From an uncultured Lachnospira sp. (lineage in GTDB: Bacteria; Bacillota; Clostridia; Lachnospirales; Lachnospiraceae): a DNA stretch of 16,611 nt. Below the pieces are notes generated by a model that saw only the letters and a program-made list of their open reading frames with translations, was not told where the DNA came from and searched no databases. This document shows positions 1-6,578 of this stretch, piece by piece. The stretch lies in NCBI GenBank assembly GCA_900772425.1, contig CAAHEK010000048.1, positions 1 through 16,611 of the forward strand, read 5' to 3'. The position numbers and the translations under genes were made by a program. Each line of letters starts with the position of its first letter. Within the stretch, counting starts at the first letter, position 1.

Positions 1-2
1 AC

Positions 3-431
3 AAGGTAAGAAATTACCTTAATGAAACACAGTCTGCACCAAAACAGACTAATGAGCCGATACAGAATGAACAGCAGCCTTCCAACGAACAGACTGCATC
101 ATCAAAGCCGGTAAGCAGGAATACTGACAAAGATTCTGTTATAGTTAGAATTTTCTCCTTCAGTAATTTTGATGATGTAAATGATGCCGCATATGCTGTA
201 AGTACTATTTATGATGATTGGAACGCCCTCTATAAGAATCCTTTGGATGAAACCTATTATCTTGTATTAAAAAGGACTCGTTGCAGCTCAATAGCTTTTA
301 ACAAAACCTGCAACATCTTATCAGAATTTGGCGATAAGCTTAACTATACAGAAAGCAGTATTCATTTCTTTGACGAACATTACACCTGCGTAATACCTAA
401 ACATGCGGTTCAGGTTATTTCTCGGATATAA
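3..431 (+). CDS. mecA: MecA-like adaptor protein, C-terminal part (5' end outside window)
   Basis: The reading frame is open from the window edge to TAA at 429-431 and gives 142 residues of a partial protein. The first 45 or so form a polar linker rich in Gln, Asn, Ser and Thr. The remainder matches the C-terminal domain of the MecA family, with a segment reading SLYK-like 'ALYKNPLDETYYLVLKR' and a closing region ending in the 'EHY..VIPKHAVQVI' block. Known role of the family: MecA binds substrates through its N-terminal domain and delivers them to ClpC through this C-terminal domain, controlling competence and stress regulators by proteolysis. An ATG at 243 lies inside this domain and is not a credible start. 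The N-terminal domain cannot be judged here. The gene ends at a bidirectional terminator at 443-515. Confidence 0.85.
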   Translation, partial: KVRNYLNETQSAPKQTNEPIQNEQQPSNEQTASSKPVSRNTDKDSVIVRIFSFSNFDDVNDAAYAVSTIYDDWNALYKNPLDETYYLVLKRTRCSSIAFNKTCNILSEFGDKLNYTESSIHFFDEHYTCVIPKHAVQVISRI

Positions 432-442
432 TTTTCTATAAA

Positions 443-515
443 TAAAAGACTATCACATTAAGATATTATAAGCGTTATAACTTATAGATCTTAATATGAT
501 AGTCCTTTTATTTTA
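443..515. terminator. Bidirectional intrinsic terminator between convergent genes
   Basis: Long A+T-rich hairpin. The left arm runs from about 443 to 467 (AAAAGACTATCACATTAAGA) and the right arm from about 487 to 510 (the complement of AAAAGGACTATCATATTAAG) with one or two mismatches. It is flanked by T-rich sequence on the + strand side (TCCTTTTATTTT) and by A-rich sequence on the other, so it can serve both mecA (+) and the DUF1858 gene (-). Confidence 0.8.
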
Positions 516-547
516 TATGGTTTTGTCCAGCTTAACAACCTCTTAGC

Positions 548-754
548 TTAGCCTAATGAGTTAAGGTATGTCTGAATCTCATCAACGAGAGTATCACAAT
601 CAATACCATGAACCATGGCTGCTTCCTCAAGTGTTTCGCCTGCTGATGATGGGCATCCTACACAATGCATTCCTGCACCCATAAGAATTGGAATAACTCC
701 TCCATCAATCTGTATTGCTTCACCAATTGTTGTATCCTTGGTAACTCTTGCCAT
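548..754 (-). CDS. DUF1858 / hybrid-cluster-associated redox disulfide protein
   Basis: A 68-residue protein with the signature of the small DUF1858 family, known as hybrid cluster protein-associated redox disulfide proteins. The features visible are an N-terminal 'VTKDTTIGEAIQI' helix region, the GMHCVGCPSSAGETLEEAA motif with Cys31 and Cys34 as a CxxC pair, and 'HGID.DTLVDEIQTYLNSL'. The length is normal for the family. The CxxC pair is believed to be redox active or metal binding; the biochemical role is not established. The ATG is preceded by a good ribosome site (GGAGG, 6 bases upstream). A sigma-A type promoter lies at 897-925, which leaves a leader of about 135 bases. The gene converges with mecA on the other side of the 443-515 terminator. 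No hybrid cluster protein gene is present in the window. Confidence 0.88.
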   Translation of the reverse strand: MARVTKDTTIGEAIQIDGGVIPILMGAGMHCVGCPSSAGETLEEAAMVHGIDCDTLVDEIQTYLNSLG

Positions 755-896
755 AATATTCCTCCATTCTGCCTGTAAGGCATATTACATAATCCGGAAA
801 TACATTTTATATCTTCTATATATTCGCAGCAGCTTAATGTCTAGTCACACAAACCGACCTGAAATATATTTACTTAATCTCATACCGGATATGTCT

Positions 897-925
897 ACTA
901 TAATATTGCCCACAAAAATTGTCAA
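897..925 (-). promoter_or_regulatory. Sigma-A-type promoter of the DUF1858 gene
   Basis: On the minus strand a perfect -35 TTGACA (920-925) is followed after 17 bases by TATAGT (897-902). Transcription would start near 890, giving a leader of about 135 bases before the ATG at 754. I do not recognise a riboswitch in that leader. Confidence 0.65.
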
Positions 926-1042
926 GAATTCATATCAGCTGATATTATGTAATATATTAACAAGCTTTAACTATGTTATATCAAATATGTCCGGTTAGTT
1001 TAGACTTACTTTAATTTTTATATTTCTTTTATACATACATTG

Positions 1043-1071
1043 TTGAATTTTTAAAATTTATATCGTATAAT
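1043..1071 (+). promoter_or_regulatory. Sigma-A-type promoter of the ferredoxin gene
   Basis: TTGAAT at 1043-1048, a 17-base spacer and a perfect TATAAT at 1066-1071. Transcription would begin near 1078, only about 26 bases before the ATG at 1104, with the AGGAGG ribosome site (1090-1095) in between. Confidence 0.75.
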
Positions 1072-1103
1072 CATGATAACAAACTAATAAGGAGGAACTT
1101 ATC

Positions 1104-1274
1104 ATGGCATACGTAATTAACGATGATTGCATTAGCTGTGGTGCTTGCGCTGCTGGATGTCCAGTTGAGGCTATCAGCGAAGGTGCTTCTCATTATGAGA
1201 TTAATGCTGATTTATGTGTAGATTGTGGTGCTTGTGCAGGAACATGTCCAGTTGGAGCTCCTAATCCACAGTAG
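1104..1274 (+). CDS. Small 2[4Fe-4S] ferredoxin
   Basis: A 56-residue protein starting at ATG 1104 and ending with TAG at 1272-1274. Two cluster-binding motifs are visible: CISCGACAAGCP (Cys9, 12, 15, 19) and CVDCGACAGTCP (Cys38, 41, 44, 48). Each has the CxxCxxCxxxCP pattern, so each of the two [4Fe-4S] clusters takes three Cys from one motif and the fourth from the other. This is the classic clostridial ferredoxin, a soluble low-potential electron carrier for hydrogenases, pyruvate:ferredoxin oxidoreductase and Rnf. The length is typical (55-56 residues). The start is set by the GGAGG site 8 bases upstream and by the promoter just before it, which would give a short efficient leader and high expression. 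It converges with dnaB at the 1346-1390 terminator and is monocistronic. Confidence 0.95.
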   Translation: MAYVINDDCISCGACAAGCPVEAISEGASHYEINADLCVDCGACAGTCPVGAPNPQ

Positions 1275-1345
1275 TTATATATTGTATGTATAATCTGATG
1301 TATAATTTTGTTATACGCTATTATCATTACATTATATAATATACA

Positions 1346-1390
1346 TAATAATAACGGAGGCTGGTTTAATAACCGCCTCCGTTATTATTA
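1346..1390. terminator. Hairpin terminator between ferredoxin gene and dnaB, overlapping the dnaB 3' end
   Basis: A near-perfect hairpin with arms AATAATAACGGAGGC (1347-1361) plus GGTT (1363-1366) and the complements at 1371-1374 and 1375-1389, with T1362 bulged and a 4-base loop at 1367-1370. Both outer flanks are T-rich or A-rich but have no long uninterrupted U run. The dnaB stop codon lies in the loop, so one arm is dnaB coding sequence. Confidence 0.75.
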
Positions 1391-2715
1391 TGCAATAAAT
1401 CTGCAAATCTTGTCTGTTCCGGTATCCATGCCATCTTAACCGTACCGATTGGACCATTTCTTTGCTTTGCAATTATTATCTCTGCAATTCCTTTTATCTC
1501 AGTATCCTTATTGTAATAATCATCCCTGTAAAGGAACATTACTACATCGGCATCCTGCTCAATCGCTCCCGACTCTCTCAAATCAGAAAGCATCGGTCTG
1601 TGATCAGGTCTTTGCTCTACAGCACGGCTAAGCTGAGAAAGTGTAACCACAGGTACATCAAGCTCTCTTGCTAAAGCCTTTAATGATCTTGAAATATCTG
1701 ATATTTCCTGCTGTCTGGAATCTGACTTACCGCTTCCACTCATCAACTGGAGATAATCGATAATAACCAATCCAAGATTATTTTCCATTTTATATTTTCT
1801 GCACTTTGATCTCAATTCTGCAATTGAAATACCCGGTGTATCATCTATTATCAAATGTGACTTGGCAATACTGTCCGCTCCATTTATAAGCTTGCTCCAG
1901 TCATTAGAATCAAGTCGTCCTTTTCGGATTTTATCTGCATCTACTGTCGATTCAAGCGAAAGCATACGGTTTACCAGCTGCACATTTGACATTTCCAGAC
2001 TGAATATTGCTGTTGTAATTCCCTGCTTAATAGCAACATTTTCTGCCACATTAAGCACAAATGCAGTTTTACCCATTGAAGGTCTGGCCGCAACCAGAAC
2101 AAAATCAGATGGCTGAAGTCCTGACAAATAAGAATCCAAATCCTTAAAACCAGTAGGTACACCTGTTACAGCCCCTCTGTTCTTTGCTGCTATTGATATC
2201 TTATCAAGTGCCTCCAATACAACCTTATCTATAGGGCTGTACTCATGACCGCCCCTGCTTTTAACCAGCTCAAATATTTTCTTTTCTGTATCGGCAAGAA
2301 TGTCTTCTGTCTTTTCCTTGCCTGCGTAACAGTCATTTGCGATACTGTCATTTACCCTGATGATATTTCTTAAAATAGCCTTATCTTTAACAATAGAAGC
2401 ATACTGGCGTATATTGGCAGATGTTGGAACGGATGATAACAGCTCTCTTATAAATTCTATACTGTAAACTTCCGGCGGCACATCCTTTTCTTTAAGGCGT
2501 TCCTGAAGAGTCACTATATCAACCGGCTTTCCCTCATTATTCATATCCACCATGGCCTGGAACATAATTCCATACTGCTTATAGTAAAAATCATCCTGTG
2601 AAAGCAATTCTCCGGCCGTTACTATTGCCTGCCTGTCCATTATCATAGAACCAGTTACTGACTGCTCTGCCTCTAAACTGTTGGGCATTATCCGGGTAAT
2701 CATTGGTTCATCCAT
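1366..2715 (-). CDS. dnaB: Replicative DNA helicase DnaB
   Basis: A 449-residue hexameric helicase that unwinds DNA ahead of the replication fork (named DnaC in Bacillus). The N-terminal domain, which binds primase, covers residues 1-150 ('NSLEAEQSVTGSMI' near 12-25). The RecA-like motor follows a linker and has Walker A RPSMGKT at 211-217, Walker B VIIDYLQLM at 317-325 and the late 'SDLRESGAIEQDADVVMFLYRD' block with the arginine finger region. Length and order are normal for the family, and no intein is present. The ATG at 2713-2715 has GAGGAC at 2721-2726 upstream. It is the last gene of gdpP-rplI-dnaB, 57 bases after rplI. Its last codons (encoding NNNGGGY) form one arm of the terminator hairpin. 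Confidence 0.98.
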   Translation of the reverse strand: MDEPMITRIMPNSLEAEQSVTGSMIMDRQAIVTAGELLSQDDFYYKQYGIMFQAMVDMNNEGKPVDIVTLQERLKEKDVPPEVYSIEFIRELLSSVPTSANIRQYASIVKDKAILRNIIRVNDSIANDCYAGKEKTEDILADTEKKIFELVKSRGGHEYSPIDKVVLEALDKISIAAKNRGAVTGVPTGFKDLDSYLSGLQPSDFVLVAARPSMGKTAFVLNVAENVAIKQGITTAIFSLEMSNVQLVNRMLSLESTVDADKIRKGRLDSNDWSKLINGADSIAKSHLIIDDTPGISIAELRSKCRKYKMENNLGLVIIDYLQLMSGSGKSDSRQQEISDISRSLKALARELDVPVVTLSQLSRAVEQRPDHRPMLSDLRESGAIEQDADVVMFLYRDDYYNKDTEIKGIAEIIIAKQRNGPIGTVKMAWIPEQTRFADLLHNNNGGGY

Positions 2716-2772
2716 AACTTGTCCTCATTTCTAAATATATCTACGAAACCCATAATAACAAAATAGTTGTAA

Positions 2773-3222
2773 TTAATTCTTTTCGACAACCTTAACCTTT
2801 AATGTTGCAGTCACATCTTTGTGAAGCTTAACAGCAACATCATGTATACCAAGTGTCTTTATAGGCTCATCAAGCTTCATTTTCTTCTTATCTATATCAA
2901 GACCTAACTGCTGTTTGGCTTCCGCTGCTATTTCCTTTGTAGATATTGCGCCAAATGTTCTTCCACCCTCGCCTATCTTCATAGAAACAGTAACGGCCTT
3001 TTCCTCTATTTTAACAGCTAAAGCCTTTGCATCTGCAAGCTCCTGTGCCTCTTCCTTAGCCTGTCTTGCCTTCTGAAGCTTCAAATCATTAAGATTCTTT
3101 GCTGTTGCTTCAAGTCCGAGATTCTTAGGCAGCACATAATTTCTTGCATATCCATCATTAATCTTTACAATCTGTCCTTTTTTTCCTAATGTTTTAACAT
3201 CCTCAAGTAAGATAACTTCCAT
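2773..3222 (-). CDS. rplI: 50S ribosomal protein L9
   Basis: A 149-residue ribosomal protein of the large subunit; it binds 23S rRNA near the L1 stalk and helps maintain reading frame. The diagnostic N-terminal domain is present ('[21 protein letters not shown]' with '[17 protein letters not shown]' after it). A long connecting helix rich in Lys, Ala and Glu covers about 43-75, and the C-terminal domain ends with 'LKVKVVEKN'. Length is standard. The ATG at 3220-3222 is one base from the TAA of gdpP (3224-3226). Its ribosome site AAGGAG lies inside the gdpP 3' end, so the two genes are translationally coupled. Confidence 0.98.
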   Translation of the reverse strand: MEVILLEDVKTLGKKGQIVKINDGYARNYVLPKNLGLEATAKNLNDLKLQKARQAKEEAQELADAKALAVKIEEKAVTVSMKIGEGGRTFGAISTKEIAAEAKQQLGLDIDKKKMKLDEPIKTLGIHDVAVKLHKDVTATLKVKVVEKN

Positions 3223-3223
3223 T

Positions 3224-5284
3224 TTATATTTCTCCTTCTTTAAGCATATTATCTAACGCAAGTTTTATTGTCTGAACCGCCTGGTCTGTAGTGCAGTCTG
3301 TAAGCTGTGCACCGGCAATACTCATATGTCCACCGCCGCCAAGATGCTCCATAACCAGCTGAACATTTACCTCGTCGATAGAACGGGCGCTGATATATAT
3401 CTTATCATTATATTGTGTTACAACAAATGATGCCTTAATTCCCGATATATCAAGCAGCTGGTTAGCTGCCTTTGCCCCTCCTATAGTAGGGCTTTCAAGA
3501 CCGGTTCCGTCAAATATTGTGATTGCGAATGCATCTTTATAAACCTCCGCTCTGCTGACAGCATGAGCGATTGCTTTATATTCATTCATATCATTTCTTA
3601 ACATTTTTCTGACTCTTGTTACGTCAGCACCATGTCTTCTAAGAAATGCTGCTGCTTCAAATGTTCTTGGACCTGACTTACTATTAAATCCGTCAGTATC
3701 TATATTAATTCCGGCATATAATGCATCTGCTTCAAATGCCTTTAATTTAACTCCATCATCAACATACTGTATCATCTCTGTTACCATTTCAGCAGCAGAA
3801 GATGCATATGGGTCGACATAAGACAATACAGCACCATTTATCGAATCACTTGAACGTCTGTGATGGTCAAACACTATTATAGTCTTGCACTTATCAAGCA
3901 GTTCCGGGCATTCTGTAAGCAACGGCCTGTTCACATCTACAACTATAACAACTGTTGATGATGTTACAAGATTCACCGCATTACTGCTGTTAACAAACAT
4001 ATCCTCAGGATATTCGTCCTTCCCTATAAAACGATTCATAAAAGGCTTTACGCTGCTTGTAACCTCGCCCATTACTATATGTGCCTGTTTTCCCAGCTTC
4101 CTTGCTATAACATATATTCCTAATGCCGCGCCAAATGAGTCAATATCCGCAAGCTTGTGTCCCATGATAATTACATTATCATTATTGTCAAGAATCTGTC
4201 TCAACGCATGAGCTTTAACACGAACCTTTACCCTCGTATTCTTCTCCATCTGCTGACTCTTTCCACCATAATACTGAATCTTATCTCCATTCTTTATTAC
4301 AGCCTGATCTCCGCCTCTTCCAAGAGCAAGATCCATAGCAGCTTTGGCCACTTCATAATTCTTGGCATAATCACTTGCACCGGTACCTATACCCATACTA
4401 AGTGTAATAGTCATTTCATTACCGATTTTGACACTCTTAATATCTTCGAGAATACTGAATTTATCTGCAAGCAATTTTTCAAGATATTTATATCTGAATA
4501 CAACAAGATATTTATCTTTTTCCATCTTTCTGACGATTGCCGCACCTGGTGCAAAATATTTATTAACCCTCTTATCAATAAGACCTATAAATAACGAACG
4601 TCTTACATCATCAATACTTTCAAGTGCTTCTTCATAGTTATCAATATACACAAGTCCAACTACGAATCTTTCATCCTTCAGCTTCTGAATATACATATTT
4701 ATATCTGTTTCATCAAACATATACATTGCTATAAGTGAAGAATCCTTATTACTCTCAATAATATCTACGCCCTGAACCAGTATATCTGCACTTATTCTTT
4801 TTAACTCTACACAATAATCTCTGTCATTATAAAATATTCTTACTTCCTTAGGTTCATCTCCATTCGGAAACATTCCCGGTGTAAGCTCAGGGAAAATGGT
4901 AGATACTTCCTTATTAAATTCCTTCTTTTTTCCGGTACATTTAAGCATTGCTTTATTCATCCACAAAACACTGCCATTATTATCAAGAATACAATAAGGA
5001 ACAGTAAGCTCATACAGCAGCTGTCTCTGAACCTGTGAATAATTGGTAGAGAACTCCATAAGCTGGTGCATAATTCCCTGTCTTAAATACATATACATGT
5101 AAATCCAGACTATAAGATAAATAAGCATACCTATAGCCATTATTGTTGCTGAAGTGCTATCTATGAAAAATATTGAAATATTAATAGCGATAAGTATAAT
5201 TCCAAGATACATAGGCCAGAAAATAAATGACTTAATCATTCCCTTTGCCTTAAAAGCCCTATCGCTCTTACTTCTATTGCTCAT
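3224..5284 (-). CDS. gdpP: Cyclic-di-AMP phosphodiesterase GdpP (YybT family)
   Basis: A 686-residue membrane enzyme that hydrolyses c-di-AMP to pApA and so controls osmotic and cell-wall homeostasis. Counting from the chosen Met: two membrane helices at about 16-37 and 42-66, a degenerate PAS domain (about 90-125), a degenerate GGDEF domain (about 205-335) without a GGDEF signature, then the DHH domain with '[15 protein letters not shown]' (375-389), 'VDVNRP' (449-454), VFDHHRRSS (471-479) and '[11 protein letters not shown]' (523-533), and DHHA1 with [13 protein letters not shown] (649-661). All expected metal-binding residues appear intact. I place the start at ATG 5282-5284, preceded by AAAAGGGG at 5291-5298; a TTG at 5302 would add six residues but lacks a better ribosome site. 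First gene of gdpP-rplI-dnaB. Confidence 0.96.
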   Translation of the reverse strand: MSNRSKSDRAFKAKGMIKSFIFWPMYLGIILIAINISIFFIDSTSATIMAIGMLIYLIVWIYMYMYLRQGIMHQLMEFSTNYSQVQRQLLYELTVPYCILDNNGSVLWMNKAMLKCTGKKKEFNKEVSTIFPELTPGMFPNGDEPKEVRIFYNDRDYCVELKRISADILVQGVDIIESNKDSSLIAMYMFDETDINMYIQKLKDERFVVGLVYIDNYEEALESIDDVRRSLFIGLIDKRVNKYFAPGAAIVRKMEKDKYLVVFRYKYLEKLLADKFSILEDIKSVKIGNEMTITLSMGIGTGASDYAKNYEVAKAAMDLALGRGGDQAVIKNGDKIQYYGGKSQQMEKNTRVKVRVKAHALRQILDNNDNVIIMGHKLADIDSFGAALGIYVIARKLGKQAHIVMGEVTSSVKPFMNRFIGKDEYPEDMFVNSSNAVNLVTSSTVVIVVDVNRPLLTECPELLDKCKTIIVFDHHRRSSDSINGAVLSYVDPYASSAAEMVTEMIQYVDDGVKLKAFEADALYAGINIDTDGFNSKSGPRTFEAAAFLRRHGADVTRVRKMLRNDMNEYKAIAHAVSRAEVYKDAFAITIFDGTGLESPTIGGAKAANQLLDISGIKASFVVTQYNDKIYISARSIDEVNVQLVMEHLGGGGHMSIAGAQLTDCTTDQAVQTIKLALDNMLKEGEI

Positions 5285-5367
5285 ACAATGCCCCTTTTCC
5301 AAGCAAGCAAGTGTCTTTAAATCACTATACTTCCTTTATTCTCACAGGATTTCCGCGCGATAAAAAT

Positions 5368-5396
5368 ATTATAGCATTATTATGAAGCAAAGTAAA
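5368..5396 (-). promoter_or_regulatory. Promoter of the gdpP-rplI-dnaB operon
   Basis: On the minus strand TTTACT (5391-5396), a 17-base spacer and a perfect TATAAT (5368-5373). Transcription would start near 5361, about 77 bases before the gdpP ATG. No repeat or riboswitch is evident in the leader. Confidence 0.65.
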
Positions 5397-5481
5397 TCTC
5401 ATTAATATTACCGGCAGCATCTGACTACAGATAATAATTTCTCATTTTAGCTGCTTTTACTACACATAATCGATCAATTAA

Positions 5482-6396
5482 TTAATTTTTGTTTATATAC
5501 ACAGCCTGTTTATTTAATGAATTATATCTTTCTTTAAATACTGTAAGATTTCTTGTAACTGTTCCTGTCCATGGATCAGATACATAAACCTCATTCTTTT
5601 CAAGATTATAGCCTGTAACTACAACGCAGTGTTCCGGTGATATCCATTCGTATTTTTCCCCATCAAGTTCAAGTTCTGTAGATACATAGGCTTCCTTCAT
5701 GTCAATTGTATTCCATACAATCATAGGAATTTCTTTCGATACATATTCCAATATTGTTTCAAACTCACTTCCACTAACATTTACAGCTCTTTTTGATGAC
5801 AGAACATCTATAAAATATTTATTTGCTGCATTTACTATAGGCTGGGCCATACAGCCAAATGAGTGTTCATCCCTGGGATTTCCAAGAAACATTTTATAAT
5901 AGCTTCCGTATCCTTTTTCCAGATAATCATCAGCCATTACTTCCTTACTGACATTATATCCATAATAATTTAACACAGTTGTAAGAGAAGTGATTTCGCA
6001 GCCTGTTGGAAGCTCAGGCTTCTGGCTTATCCATTTTACATCAATATAACAATTGTTAGGCAGTTTTTTCAAAATATCCTCATCTCTATACTCATCCCCA
6101 TTATTTTCACTGCCCGTCTCTACTACATTCTCATCTAAAACATTTTCATTATTTTCACTTAAATATCCATTGTTTTCTTCAACAATATACACATTTTCCA
6201 ATGTTTTTAAAAAATTCTTTCCGAAAGGTATATTTAAAAACACCACTATTACCGCCAATGCACCCCACGCGGTAAAAAAACAGTTTTTAAAGCACTGTAT
6301 TTTATCAGCTTTCTTTTTATATGGTTTTCTATTAATTTCCCCATACGTGTTATAATAAACTTTGCTGCTATTTTTCCTTATTCCCCTTTTCTTCAT
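5482..6396 (-). CDS. Membrane-anchored C39-like peptidase family protein
   Basis: A 304-residue protein with a basic cytoplasmic N-terminus (1-37, many Lys and Arg), one membrane helix (about 39-57), an Asn/Glu-rich spacer (70-112) and an extracytoplasmic domain of the C39-like papain fold (Peptidase_C39_2). The likely catalytic set is visible: Gln125 and Cys133 in SQKPELPTGCEITSLTTVL, His256 in SPEHCVVVTGYN and Asp274 in VYVSDPWTG. This topology is that of a type II membrane protein. C39-like proteins of this type are mostly uncharacterised; the residues suggest a cysteine protease or related thiol hydrolase acting outside the cell. No ABC transporter domain is fused, so it is not a bacteriocin exporter. 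I chose ATG 6394-6396; an in-frame TTG at 6432 would add 12 residues, and its upstream AAAGGAG lies about 13 bases away. Function unknown. Confidence 0.8.
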   Translation of the reverse strand: MKKRGIRKNSSKVYYNTYGEINRKPYKKKADKIQCFKNCFFTAWGALAVIVVFLNIPFGKNFLKTLENVYIVEENNGYLSENNENVLDENVVETGSENNGDEYRDEDILKKLPNNCYIDVKWISQKPELPTGCEITSLTTVLNYYGYNVSKEVMADDYLEKGYGSYYKMFLGNPRDEHSFGCMAQPIVNAANKYFIDVLSSKRAVNVSGSEFETILEYVSKEIPMIVWNTIDMKEAYVSTELELDGEKYEWISPEHCVVVTGYNLEKNEVYVSDPWTGTVTRNLTVFKERYNSLNKQAVYINKN

Positions 6397-6578
6397 AAAA
6401 CCACCACTTATTCCTTCCGTTATATTTAACAAACTTTTTTAATAACAAACTCCTTTAATTCTTTTGATTCGCCTGTATATTCTTGCAATACACTCCGAAA
6501 CGCTGAATTATTTAATCATTTGTCTATATATACGAAAATGTTTGTGAAAAAGTTTTAATTTTATGAAAAAATTACCTA

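Larger units (their letters stand above)
755..1103. other. Divergent intergenic region with two promoters
   Basis: This 349-base gap between the DUF1858 gene (-) and the ferredoxin gene (+) holds no convincing protein gene. It carries a minus-strand promoter at 897-925, a plus-strand promoter at 1043-1071 and a ribosome site at 1090-1095. Short related words containing CCGGA occur at 792-803, 884-895 and, in opposite orientation, 984-995. An open frame at 615-998 (+) runs antisense through the DUF1858 gene and has no family resemblance or ribosome site. Confidence 0.6.

Noticed and set aside
615..998. 127-codon open frame on the + strand
   Set aside because: It runs antisense through the DUF1858 gene and the promoter region, has no ribosome site and no family features.
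3885..4594. Two overlapping + strand frames of 108 and 145 codons
   Set aside because: They are antisense to the conserved coding sequence of gdpP and resemble no protein.
5285..5302. TTG start of gdpP six codons upstream of the ATG
   Set aside because: The AAAAGGGG site is placed for the ATG at 5284; the TTG has no ribosome site of its own.
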